NCBI RefSeq assembly: GCF_002257645.1
Contig: NZ_NQMO01000001.1
Span: forward strand, 1,474,065 to 1,538,064
From: Paenibacillus sp. XY044
Lineage (GTDB): Bacteria; Bacillota; Bacilli; Paenibacillales; Paenibacillaceae
DNA: 64,000 bases
Direction: 5' to 3'
Shown: piece by piece, positions 33,585 to 41,518 of the stretch
Numbering within the stretch: position 1 is the stretch's first letter
Layout of the letters: every line of letters begins with the position of its first letter
Notes under the pieces: generated by a model
What the model was told of the DNA's origin: nothing
The model's database searches: none
Seen by the model: only the letters and a program-made list of their open reading frames with translations
Program-made: the position numbers and the translations under genes

Positions 33585-36053
33585 GTGAAATCCATGCGAT
33601 GGCTTATTATGCTAGCGGTTACATTTTCTCTGATCACGACTGTACCCACTGAAACCTCTGCTTATCAAAACCCAAAAACACTGCTTGACGAATGGGGGCA
33701 GTATGGGCTCGGAGACCCTTACGTTTTGAAATTTAACGGCTATTACTATTTGTATGTGAGTACAAGAGATACGGATGACGGCGTCAAAGTGTGGAGCTCC
33801 AAGGACTTGGTGAACTGGTCCTATCGCGGTTTGGCCGCAACGGATCCGATTACGCATGGTGCTTATGCACCTGAGGTCGTCTATTGGAACGGTATGTTCT
33901 ATATGTACACATCGCCGGCAGGCAAAGGTCATTACGTCCTCAGCAGCACGAGTCCTACCGGTCCCTTCAACGTCGTTACCGGCAATCTTGGCAAAACGAT
34001 CGACGGCCATGTCTTTATCGACGACGACGGATCGTTCAGCTTTTACCACGCCGGACAGGGGCGCATCGATGCAGCGCCGATGAGCAGCCCGACCTCGATC
34101 GGAGCGAGCTCGTCTACGGGCGTCGGCATGGGAGGCTGGACCGAAGGGGCGACCGTGTTCAAGCGGGGCGGCAAATACTATATGACCTATACCGGAAATC
34201 ATGTGTTCAGCAAGGGTTACCGGGTAGATTATGCGGTGAGTACGACAGGTCCGCGTTCCGGTTACGTTGCCGACAGCCTGAATCCGGCGTTAATCAGCAC
34301 GGAAGGTCCCACCGTGGGGCTTGGCCATAACACGGTCGTGATGGGGCCTAACCTTGATACGCATTATATCGTATATCACAACTTGGAAGGACCTGGTGTG
34401 GTCGGCCCGCTGCGTCATCTCAATATGGACCGTATCGTTTGGAACAACGATAAAATGATCGTTCAGGGCCCAACAACAACCCCGCAGCAAGATCCGGCAA
34501 TGCCCACGTTCTACGATTACTTCGAACGTACATCGATCGGCAGCGGGTGGACCAATGTCAACGGTGGCCATTGGGGCATCTACAATCAAGAATTGATGTG
34601 GCAGGACTCGATTGGCGATACAACCTGGTACAAGCAAATATCGTCGGCATCCAGCGCTTCTGATTATACGGCTGAGTTCAATACGAAAGAAATGAAGCGT
34701 GGGACTTCCGCAAGCCCAAGATATGGCGCCACCTTCTCATATACGGACGAGAACAATTATGGCGTAGCGCTGCTGAGTTCGAAAAATAACCGCCTTGCGA
34801 CGTCCTTCCGGATCAACGGCGTGGACCAAGCATGGCAAACGTTCGATCTGCCGGCAGGTTTCGATTACTCGAAATGGCACAGCATTCGCATTGAGAAATC
34901 CGGTACGATATTTAAATATTATGTGGACGGCATGCTGAAAGGGACGCGGACCGCCAATTTGGGCGGAGGTAAAATCGGTGTCCTGACGGAAGATACGCAT
35001 GCGGATTTCGGCTATGTCGCTTTCAGTAACGATGTAAACGGAAGCAGCGCATGGGAAGCTTACAAACCGGTCCCAGGCACGATCGAAGCGGTGCACTACA
35101 TGAAAGGAGGCGAGGGGGTCGCCTATCATGACACGACCGCGGATAATATCGGGGGCGCATACCGTACGGACGCGGGCGACATTCGTCTCAATAGCGAAGG
35201 ACTCTTCAACCTAGGCTGGAATCAAACGGGAGAATGGTATAAATATAAAGTCAATGTGGAATCAAGCGGTTATTACGATATCGACTTCCGAATGGCCACG
35301 ACGATGAGCGGCGTGCAAATCCGCCTGTGGGACGGATCGACGGATGTAACGGGAATCATCGACGTGCCGAGCACGGGGGACTGGGATAACTGGCAGACGG
35401 TAACGAAGAAGGGTGTCTATCTGAACGCCGGACAGAGGGAACTTCGGGTCGAATTCGTCAAAGGCGAGGCCGATTTCTCACGGATGACGTTCCATAAGAG
35501 CACGCAGGTCACAACGCTTAGCGATGACTTTAACGATGGCAATGACGACGGGTGGACGCGCTTCGAAGGAACATGGGCCGTAGAGAACGGCGAGTACAGC
35601 GCAGGGAGCTCGGGACCTGCCAAGTCCACAATCGGTGATGCAAACTGGGCGGATTATACGGTGGAGGCCGACGTCAAAATGATCGACTCCGGAGGGGACG
35701 GGGGATTGCTCTTCAGGGTGTCGAATCCTTCCCATGGCACGGAACGGGGGCAAAACAACTATGACGCCTTCCAGGGGTACTATGCCTATTTGACGACAAG
35801 CGGAGTCAACCTGGGCAAGATGAGTTACAGCTGGACATTCATCAAAAGCGCGCCGCAGACCTATTCGATAAACACCTGGTATCATATGAAAGTGGTGGCG
35901 AAGGGGACGAATATAAAAGTCTATGTTGATGATATGAATCAACCGAAAATCGATTATACAGACAACAGTCTGAACCCATTCACGCATGGCAAAGCAGGCG
36001 TCAGAACAGCCAATAAGCATACGCATTTTGATAACTTCAAGGTAATACCGTAA
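33585..36053 (+). CDS. Secreted multidomain GH43 arabinan/arabinoxylan-degrading enzyme
   Basis: 822 residues. A signal peptide (MKSMRWLIMLAVTFSLITTV, cleavage near ETSA) exports it. A five-bladed GH43 catalytic domain follows (about 28-310), with catalytic base D44 (GDPYV), D140 (TIDGHVF) and acid E187 (WTEGATVF). After it come a LamG/CBM66-like beta-sandwich (about 315-480), a CBM6 (about 485-630, IEAVHYMKGGEGVAYHDTTA) and a second LamG-like sandwich (about 640-822). GH43 enzymes remove or cut arabinose- or xylose-based chains. As the only secreted enzyme of the locus, it should make the oligosaccharides for the importer. GTG start after AAGGGAGG. Confidence 0.88.
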   Translation: MKSMRWLIMLAVTFSLITTVPTETSAYQNPKTLLDEWGQYGLGDPYVLKFNGYYYLYVSTRDTDDGVKVWSSKDLVNWSYRGLAATDPITHGAYAPEVVYWNGMFYMYTSPAGKGHYVLSSTSPTGPFNVVTGNLGKTIDGHVFIDDDGSFSFYHAGQGRIDAAPMSSPTSIGASSSTGVGMGGWTEGATVFKRGGKYYMTYTGNHVFSKGYRVDYAVSTTGPRSGYVADSLNPALISTEGPTVGLGHNTVVMGPNLDTHYIVYHNLEGPGVVGPLRHLNMDRIVWNNDKMIVQGPTTTPQQDPAMPTFYDYFERTSIGSGWTNVNGGHWGIYNQELMWQDSIGDTTWYKQISSASSASDYTAEFNTKEMKRGTSASPRYGATFSYTDENNYGVALLSSKNNRLATSFRINGVDQAWQTFDLPAGFDYSKWHSIRIEKSGTIFKYYVDGMLKGTRTANLGGGKIGVLTEDTHADFGYVAFSNDVNGSSAWEAYKPVPGTIEAVHYMKGGEGVAYHDTTADNIGGAYRTDAGDIRLNSEGLFNLGWNQTGEWYKYKVNVESSGYYDIDFRMATTMSGVQIRLWDGSTDVTGIIDVPSTGDWDNWQTVTKKGVYLNAGQRELRVEFVKGEADFSRMTFHKSTQVTTLSDDFNDGNDDGWTRFEGTWAVENGEYSAGSSGPAKSTIGDANWADYTVEADVKMIDSGGDGGLLFRVSNPSHGTERGQNNYDAFQGYYAYLTTSGVNLGKMSYSWTFIKSAPQTYSINTWYHMKVVAKGTNIKVYVDDMNQPKIDYTDNSLNPFTHGKAGVRTANKHTHFDNFKVIP

Positions 36054-36093
36054 AAGGAAGGGATCTCGATCTTTCCATGCTAGTCGTAACAGC

Positions 36094-36127
36094 AACAGCC
36101 TGCCGATTTCTGGATCGGCAGGCTGTT
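36094..36127. terminator. Bidirectional terminator hairpin
   Basis: AACAGCCTGCCGAT (36094-36107) and ATCGGCAGGCTGTT (36114-36127) form a perfect 14-bp stem with a 6-nt loop, 13 bp from the end of the minus-strand ferredoxin gene. It separates the glycan locus from the P450 cluster. Confidence 0.8.
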
Positions 36128-36139
36128 CTAATGATTGCA

Positions 36140-36379
36140 TCATTTCGATTTATAAAAATTCTCCGCTTTTTGGATCATGTGCTTCTCCTCGTCCGGCACG
36201 TCCGTATCGTAAAAAACGGCTCCCACCGGGCAAGCTACCTCGCAAGCACCGCACTCAATACAAATATCCGCCTCGATAAAAAATTGGTCCGGGCCTTCCT
36301 CGATGCAGTCTACCGGACATACGTCCACGCATTCTCCTGCTTTTTCATCAATACAGCCCGAGGTAATCACATAAGGCAT
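36140..36379 (-). CDS. Seven-iron type ferredoxin (3Fe-4S/4Fe-4S)
   Basis: 79-residue electron carrier with two cluster-binding segments: CIDEKAGECVDVCPVDC (Cys9, Cys17, Cys21, Cys25) and CIECGACEVACPVGAV. The C-x7-C-x3-CP spacing of the first is that of bacterial seven-iron ferredoxins such as FdxA, so it probably holds a [3Fe-4S] and a [4Fe-4S] cluster. It lies 26 bp after the P450 gene on the same strand. Together they suggest that it supplies electrons to the monooxygenase. No ferredoxin reductase is adjacent. Confidence 0.9.
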   Translation of the reverse strand: MPYVITSGCIDEKAGECVDVCPVDCIEEGPDQFFIEADICIECGACEVACPVGAVFYDTDVPDEEKHMIQKAENFYKSK

Positions 36380-36405
36380 TTGGTCTCACCCTTTCGATGA
36401 AATGC

Positions 36406-37641
36406 TTACCGGCGTACTACGCGTACTGGTAAAGAGATCAGCGTCTGTCCGGCGGCGGATGGGGTCAGGTGATCTTCCAGCTTGAACCCGGGAACCGGCT
36501 CGATCCGCTGAAAATGGTCCATGAACAGCCCCAGGCCGATGTTGGCTTCAAGCCGGGCGAGTGGAGCTCCCAGGCAGAAATGCGGACCGTTACCGAAAGT
36601 CAGATGACGTTTATTGTTGGGACGGTGGATATTCAGTGTAAATGGATCATCAAAAACCTCTTTGTCCATGTTCGCGGCACTCATCCAGGCTACGACGACA
36701 TCGCCTTTTTTAAGGTCTACGCCGAGCACGTTATTATCCTGCTTTACCGTCCGATCCATCTTCGCCATGTGGAACCGATAGCGGAGCATTTCTTCTACCG
36801 TATTCGGAAGAAGCTCCCGGTTAGACTGGACCTCCTCATAGATTTGGTCGTTATCATATAGGAAAGAATAGAACGTGCTGGACAGCAAATGGCTGGTCGT
36901 TTCGATGCCCGCCCCGAGAATAAACATGGTCATCCGGACGATCTCGTCATCAGTCAACCGTTCGCCATCGACTTCGGCCTGGATCAGGTCGGAAATAATA
37001 TCATCGGAGAGCTGGCTTCTTTTGGCGATGACATGCGGGTAGAGATAGTTGTAATAATGAACGGCCGCCTGCCGCTTCAGCTCCTGAACGTCTTCGGCGT
37101 TGTCGGCCGGAAGAGGAAGGAACAGATGATCGACCCATTCCTTAAACAGAAAACGGTCCTCTGACGGAACGCCGAGCAGGTCGGCGATCACGATGGTCGG
37201 AAGCGCGCTGGAGAAGCTCTTGACGATATCAATGACCGGTTCGTCGTCCATGTCCTTGATCAGCTGGCTGACAACCTCGTGGATTCGCGGCTCCCATAGC
37301 TTCAAGCTTCTTGGCGTGAAGGCGGCCGACAGCAGACTGCGGCTTTTGCGGTGATCCGGTGGATCCGAATTCAGATTGACCCGTCCGGAGTTGTGCTGGC
37401 CCGCCTCATTATCAGCACCGACGCTGATCGTCGTCCGGGCTCTCACGCTGGAGAAGTATTCATAATCGCTCAATACTCTTTTTACATCTTCATACCGGAA
37501 TACGTTCCAGGAATCGGTTTCCTCATTGTAGCTGATCGGTTCATGTTCCAAATGGTGCCTGTACCATTCAAATGGGTTGAATTCTTCCACGGCGGATTGA
37601 AATTGGGTGATTTTAGCTAAGGAGATGATTTCCTTCTGCAT
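36406..37641 (-). CDS. Cytochrome P450 monooxygenase
   Basis: 411-residue class I bacterial P450. The haem-binding loop HLTFGNGPHFCLGAPLARLE places the thiolate at Cys356, the I-helix carries AGIETTSHL (oxygen activation) and the ExxR-type helix is present near EEVQSNRELLP...VEEMLRYR. It inserts oxygen into an unknown organic substrate, using electrons from ferredoxin. ATG start with GGGAGGGAGT. The nearby DHA2 exporter and TetR regulator make a detoxification or small-molecule tailoring role plausible. The promoter region has a perfect 20-bp palindrome. Confidence 0.92.
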   Translation of the reverse strand: MQKEIISLAKITQFQSAVEEFNPFEWYRHHLEHEPISYNEETDSWNVFRYEDVKRVLSDYEYFSSVRARTTISVGADNEAGQHNSGRVNLNSDPPDHRKSRSLLSAAFTPRSLKLWEPRIHEVVSQLIKDMDDEPVIDIVKSFSSALPTIVIADLLGVPSEDRFLFKEWVDHLFLPLPADNAEDVQELKRQAAVHYYNYLYPHVIAKRSQLSDDIISDLIQAEVDGERLTDDEIVRMTMFILGAGIETTSHLLSSTFYSFLYDNDQIYEEVQSNRELLPNTVEEMLRYRFHMAKMDRTVKQDNNVLGVDLKKGDVVVAWMSAANMDKEVFDDPFTLNIHRPNNKRHLTFGNGPHFCLGAPLARLEANIGLGLFMDHFQRIEPVPGFKLEDHLTPSAAGQTLISLPVRVVRR

Positions 37642-37679
37642 AGTACTCCCTCCCGGTTTGAATTATTTGGATTATGATG

Positions 37680-37699
37680 AAATTAACATATGTTAATTT
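37680..37699 (-). promoter_or_regulatory. Perfect 20-bp palindrome upstream of the P450 gene
   Basis: AATTAACATATGTTAATT, flanked by one more complementary A/T pair, is a perfect inverted repeat centred 48 bp before the P450 start codon. Reading toward the gene, CATAAT follows as a candidate -10, so a bound repressor would block RNA polymerase. A TetR-type protein encoded nearby is the first candidate. Confidence 0.55.
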
Positions 37700-37796
37700 A
37701 ACATATTATCAGTAGAGGAACCACGACCGAACGACCCATGCCTTAAGGTCCGCTTTCGGGATTGGAACGGATGGACAGAGACCAAGGGATGAACCC

Positions 37797-39293
37797 CTAG
37801 GCCTCTTTAATCACGGCTTTTTTGATCACAGCTTCGGAAGAATCCTCGATGCTCCGAGATGTGCGTTTGATAAAGAACGAAAGCAGCAGCCCGACGATAC
37901 CGATGCCGATAATGACGACGTAGGCATCGTTAATGCCTTGGATCGTAGCTTCCAGAACCATTTGCTTCTGATTCGCCGCCGAGCCCCCGCCAGATGCCAA
38001 CATGTCCGTCAAATGCGTTTTCGTCCGGTCGGACATCACCGTAACCAGCAGGGACGTACCGACTGCGCCGGCCACTTGTCGCACGGTGTTGGAAATCGCC
38101 GTTCCGTGCGCATTTAATCGGGCAGGCAGCTGATTGAGACCTGCAGTCTGGATCGGCATCATCAGGAGGGCCATACCGATTCGGCGTCCTGTCGACATGA
38201 GCAGCAGATACGCATAGGTGGTATGATCCGTCAAATTGATGAATCCGGCCGTAGTCGCGATCGTGATGATCAATCCGGCGACCGCAAGCCATTTGGCGCC
38301 GAAGCGGTCAAACAGGCGTCCGGTGACTGGCATCAGTAATCCCATCACAAGCGCACCCGGTAGCATCAGCAATCCGGATTCCAGTGCGGAATAGCCGCGT
38401 GCATTTTGCAGATATAACGGAAGCAGCATCATATCCGCATACATCACCATTGTAACCATGATGTTGATCACCGTGGTCAAGGAGAACATGTTGTACTTGA
38501 AGGCCCGAAGATCCAGCAGCGGTTTCTTGGACACGAGCTGTCTCCATACGAACAGACCGAGGGAAATGACGCCGACGGCAATGGTCACCAGCACCTCGGA
38601 GCTGGACCATCCTTTGCTCCCTGCCTGGCTAAAACCGTACAGCATCGTGCCGAATGCAACAGTGGACAGAACGACGCTGAGAACGTCCATTTTGGAGCGT
38701 ATCGGCTCCGACACGTTTTTCAGATAAATAAAACCGCAGATAATGACAAGAACGGCAAGCGGAATCATGCCATAGAACATCGTTTGCCATTTAAAATTCT
38801 CCAGGACGTAACCGGCCAATGTCGGGCCGATCGCTGGAGCGAAAATGATGGCAAGTCCCATCATCCCCATAGCCGCGCCCCTCTTTTCGGGAGGGAACAG
38901 CACCAAAATCACATTGGTTAACAGCGGCATGATGATGCCGGCGCCTGCCGCCTGAATCATGCGTCCCGTAAGCAGAACCGGGAAGTTGACCGCGAGCGCA
39001 GACACAATGGTTCCCACGAGGAAGATCATCATCGAGGCTTGGAACAGCTGGCGGGTGGAGAACCTTTGCATGAAATAAGCCGTAATCGGAATCAGAATTC
39101 CGTTGACCAGCATATAGCCGGTGGTCAGCCATTGAGCCGTGGTGGCCGAAATGTTGAAATCAACCATCAATTCGGGGGTGGCCACGCTCATGACCGTCTG
39201 ATTCAGCGTTGCGAGAAAGGCTCCCAAAATCATGATGATTAGAATCGGGCCCTTCTTGACGGTATTGCTGGTTGTTTCCATATGATGACTCAA
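37797..39293 (-). CDS. DHA2-family multidrug exporter (LmrB/EmrB-like)
   Basis: 498 residues, fourteen membrane segments. The antiporter motif IIFAPAIGPTLAGYVL is in segment 5, the DHA2 opening LGAFLATLNQTVMSVATPEL is in segment 1, and loop 2-3 is RFSTRQLFQA. Such proteins pump drugs, antibiotics or the cell's own metabolites with proton antiport. TTG 39293 with GGAAGGAG upstream is the probable start; the first ATG (39281) is too far from it. Transcribed toward the P450 gene, 155 bp away. The inverted repeat at 39330-39357 is well placed for repression by the divergent TetR. Confidence 0.88.
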   Translation of the reverse strand: MSHHMETTSNTVKKGPILIIMILGAFLATLNQTVMSVATPELMVDFNISATTAQWLTTGYMLVNGILIPITAYFMQRFSTRQLFQASMMIFLVGTIVSALAVNFPVLLTGRMIQAAGAGIIMPLLTNVILVLFPPEKRGAAMGMMGLAIIFAPAIGPTLAGYVLENFKWQTMFYGMIPLAVLVIICGFIYLKNVSEPIRSKMDVLSVVLSTVAFGTMLYGFSQAGSKGWSSSEVLVTIAVGVISLGLFVWRQLVSKKPLLDLRAFKYNMFSLTTVINIMVTMVMYADMMLLPLYLQNARGYSALESGLLMLPGALVMGLLMPVTGRLFDRFGAKWLAVAGLIITIATTAGFINLTDHTTYAYLLLMSTGRRIGMALLMMPIQTAGLNQLPARLNAHGTAISNTVRQVAGAVGTSLLVTVMSDRTKTHLTDMLASGGGSAANQKQMVLEATIQGINDAYVVIIGIGIVGLLLSFFIKRTSRSIEDSSEAVIKKAVIKEA

Positions 39294-39329
39294 CCTACTC
39301 CTTCCTTTCTTTTCTCTCTGGACTTAATT

Positions 39330-39357
39330 TACAATGTGTTGGATAATTAACATTGTA
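39330..39357. promoter_or_regulatory. Inverted repeat operator between the exporter and tetR genes
   Basis: TACAATGT (39330-39337) and ACATTGTA (39350-39357) form an 8-bp perfect inverted repeat with a 12-nt spacer that contains TAATTA. It is 37 bp before the exporter start and within 170 bp of the TetR start, the normal position for an autoregulated TetR operator. Confidence 0.6.
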
Positions 39358-39521
39358 TAAATGAGATTATAGACAGAACCTTTGGAGCTTACAAACAACG
39401 TTTTCATGCAATATGTAAATTAACTTTCATTTCACCATTTGAATGTTGATTAGTGGGAAGATTTACTGCAATTGTTTGATAAATTGTCTATTACACCTAT
39501 CAGGAGAAAGGAAGGAAGAGA

Positions 39522-40127
39522 ATGCCAGACGTTTCCAAACAGCCGATCGACCCCAGGGTTCTTCGCACAAGGCAGCTTATCAAGGATGCTTTTATCGATT
39601 TGCTGCAGGAGATAGATATCGAGAAAATGTCCATCAGCCGGATCGCCGAACGGGCCACCATTAACCGCGTCACTTTTTATTTGCATTACCGTGATATTCC
39701 CGACATGCTGGAAAAAATGGCCGATGATATGATCGAAGATTTTAAGCGGGCCGTGGGCATCCAGCCGGAGAAACCGGCCGCGGTCGAAGAAGAAGATTGG
39801 TTCATGATGCTGAGACTGCTGGAGCATATTGCGGAGCACCACAAATTTTATAAGGTGATCTTGGGATCGAGGCGCGCGCCCATATTCAGCGAGAGGCTGT
39901 TAAATATGCTGACCGAGTTAATTTCGGCGAGAATCGAAGAGATGGGCACCGATTCTTTTTGTTACAAGGCAGCCATTCCCAAAGACATCGCCATTTGGCA
40001 TGGATCCGCCGCTCTTATTGGTACGATCGTGGCTTGGCTGCGCAACGACATGCCATACACACCGGCCTTTCTGGCCAAGCAATTTTATTTGCTGACGCGC
40101 AGCCGGATTGAATCCAAAGGGGATTGA
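39522..40127 (+). CDS. TetR-family transcriptional regulator
   Basis: 201 residues. The N-terminal helix-turn-helix is clear: RQLIKDAFIDLLQEIDIEKM, then SISRIAERATINRVTFYLHY and RDIPDMLEKM. The C-terminal ~140 residues are a variable ligand-binding core like those of TetR_C_8-type proteins. GGAAGGAAGAG precedes ATG 39522. It is divergent from the drug exporter across an inverted repeat, so it is probably its repressor, released by a bound substrate. The P450/ferredoxin unit may be a second target because its promoter also has a palindrome with TTAACAT half-sites. Confidence 0.88.
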   Translation: MPDVSKQPIDPRVLRTRQLIKDAFIDLLQEIDIEKMSISRIAERATINRVTFYLHYRDIPDMLEKMADDMIEDFKRAVGIQPEKPAAVEEEDWFMMLRLLEHIAEHHKFYKVILGSRRAPIFSERLLNMLTELISARIEEMGTDSFCYKAAIPKDIAIWHGSAALIGTIVAWLRNDMPYTPAFLAKQFYLLTRSRIESKGD

Positions 40128-40161
40128 ATGGGACAAAGAAAAATAAAGAAATAAAACAAAG

Positions 40162-40186
40162 GCCGGGCATACGACGCCCGGCTTTT
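40162..40186 (+). terminator. Rho-independent terminator after tetR
   Basis: GCCGGGC (40162-40168) pairs with GCCCGGC (40176-40182), extended by flanking A/T pairs, followed by TTTT. Confidence 0.75.
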
Positions 40187-40220
40187 GCTATTTTGTAAGA
40201 CTAAACCCGATAAGCGTTTG

Positions 40221-40234
40221 GGTCAGCGGTTTCA
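40221..40234 (+). promoter_or_regulatory. Candidate cre site before glycan locus 2
   Basis: GGTCAGCGGTTTCA matches the CcpA consensus TGWAANCGNTNWCA at 12 of 14 positions, about 150 bp before the first GH105 gene. No convincing promoter hexamers were seen around it, so the assignment is tentative. Confidence 0.3.
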
Positions 40235-40387
40235 AACCAGCCCATGTGAATCAACCGATTTTACGGGAAATAAACCGATCGTTCAGACGGCACCATTGTG
40301 AGGGAATTGCCTATCTGATGGTGATTCGATCGGTTGCCGGTGGGGAGCGGCGGCGTCTACGATGGAGGTCAGAAAGGGGAGATGTAC

Positions 40388-41509
40388 ATGGAGCGCTGGT
40401 CGGAAAAATGGGCGCGTCCGTTTATGGAGCGTTACCCGCTGGTCACGGACTTGCCTTTTTATTCGCGACTGTCCTGGAATTATGAAATCGGCTGCCTGCT
40501 TACGGCAATAGAAAAAATGTGGCGCAAAACGGGCGATGTCCATTATTTCAATTACGTCAAAACGAACATGGATTTGTACGTACAGGAGGACGGCTCCATC
40601 CGCGGCTACCGCTTGAACGATTATAACGTCGATCAAATCAATTCGGGCAAACCGCTGTTCACGCTGCATCGTGAAACCGGCGACGGTAAGTACCGGGCGG
40701 CGATCGAGCTGTTAGCCATGCAGCTGAAAGGCCATCCGCGAACAAGCGACGGGGGGCTGTGGCATAAAAAAATATACCCGTTTCAGATGTGGTTGGACGG
40801 CGTCTATATGACGGCACCTTTTATGGCTGCCTATGCGTCCTTAACCGGCGAGGCCTCTTGGTACGATGAAGCCGCAAGTGAAGTTCAACTGATGGAACGT
40901 AATGCCCGGGATCCTGTAACAGGGCTGCTGTACCATGCTTGGGACGAGAGCAAAGAACAGCGATGGGCGGACCCGGATACAGGCCGTTCACCCCACTTTT
41001 GGGGACGGGCCATGGGTTGGTTTATGATGGCTGCTGCCGACGTTTTGGATGATCTGCCGCTGGATCATCCAAAGCGGGGCCTCCTTGTCAGCCTGTTTCA
41101 TCGTCTAACGGAAGCGGTCATTCGTGTGCAGGACGAGTCGTCCGGATTATGGTTTCAAATTTTGGATCAAAGAGGCCGTGAGGGCAATTACTTGGAGACA
41201 TCCGCTTCAGCCATGTTCGTATACGCGTTGGCCAAGGGCAGCCGTCTCGGTTATTTGCAGGGCGAAGCGGCACAAGCCGCACGGCAGGGATTCGAAGGAT
41301 TGATCACCCAATGCGTTTCGGAAAAGGACGGGGAAATCCGCCTTAACGGCATTTGCAAGGTGGCTGGACTTGGCGGGCGTCCTTATCGGGACGGCTCGTA
41401 TGACTATTACATAGGCGAACCGACAAGACAGGACGATCCCAAAGGTACAGCAGCATTTCTGATGGCTGCTATCGAAATCGAGCTGCTGGAAGAGCAGCAA
41501 TCCTCATAG
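40388..41509 (+). CDS. GH105 unsaturated rhamnogalacturonyl hydrolase, YteR-like
   Basis: 373 residues, the same size as Bacillus subtilis YteR. An (alpha/alpha)6 barrel is indicated by repeated helices. The catalytic Asp is D137 in MWLDGVYMTAPFMAAYASL, and further signatures are HAWDES, WGRAMGWFMMAAADVLDDLP and LWFQILDQ. The enzyme hydrates the 4,5-double bond of unsaturated uronosyl residues left by polysaccharide lyases, releasing the sugar next to it. There is no signal peptide, so it acts on imported oligomers. AAAGGGGAG at 40373-40381 selects ATG 40388; the preceding ATG 40382 abuts it. It starts a run of four closely spaced genes. Confidence 0.88.
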   Translation: MERWSEKWARPFMERYPLVTDLPFYSRLSWNYEIGCLLTAIEKMWRKTGDVHYFNYVKTNMDLYVQEDGSIRGYRLNDYNVDQINSGKPLFTLHRETGDGKYRAAIELLAMQLKGHPRTSDGGLWHKKIYPFQMWLDGVYMTAPFMAAYASLTGEASWYDEAASEVQLMERNARDPVTGLLYHAWDESKEQRWADPDTGRSPHFWGRAMGWFMMAAADVLDDLPLDHPKRGLLVSLFHRLTEAVIRVQDESSGLWFQILDQRGREGNYLETSASAMFVYALAKGSRLGYLQGEAAQAARQGFEGLITQCVSEKDGEIRLNGICKVAGLGGRPYRDGSYDYYIGEPTRQDDPKGTAAFLMAAIEIELLEEQQSS

Positions 41510-41518
41510 GAAAGGACG

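Noticed and set aside
33612..34202. 196-codon minus-strand frame inside the GH43 gene
   Set aside because: Mirrors the GH43 catalytic domain whose active-site residues are all present on the plus strand.
40201..40220. Second cre-like sequence (TAAGCGTTTGGG) before GH105
   Set aside because: The right half-site has no match to the consensus; the neighbouring site at 40221-40234 fits better.
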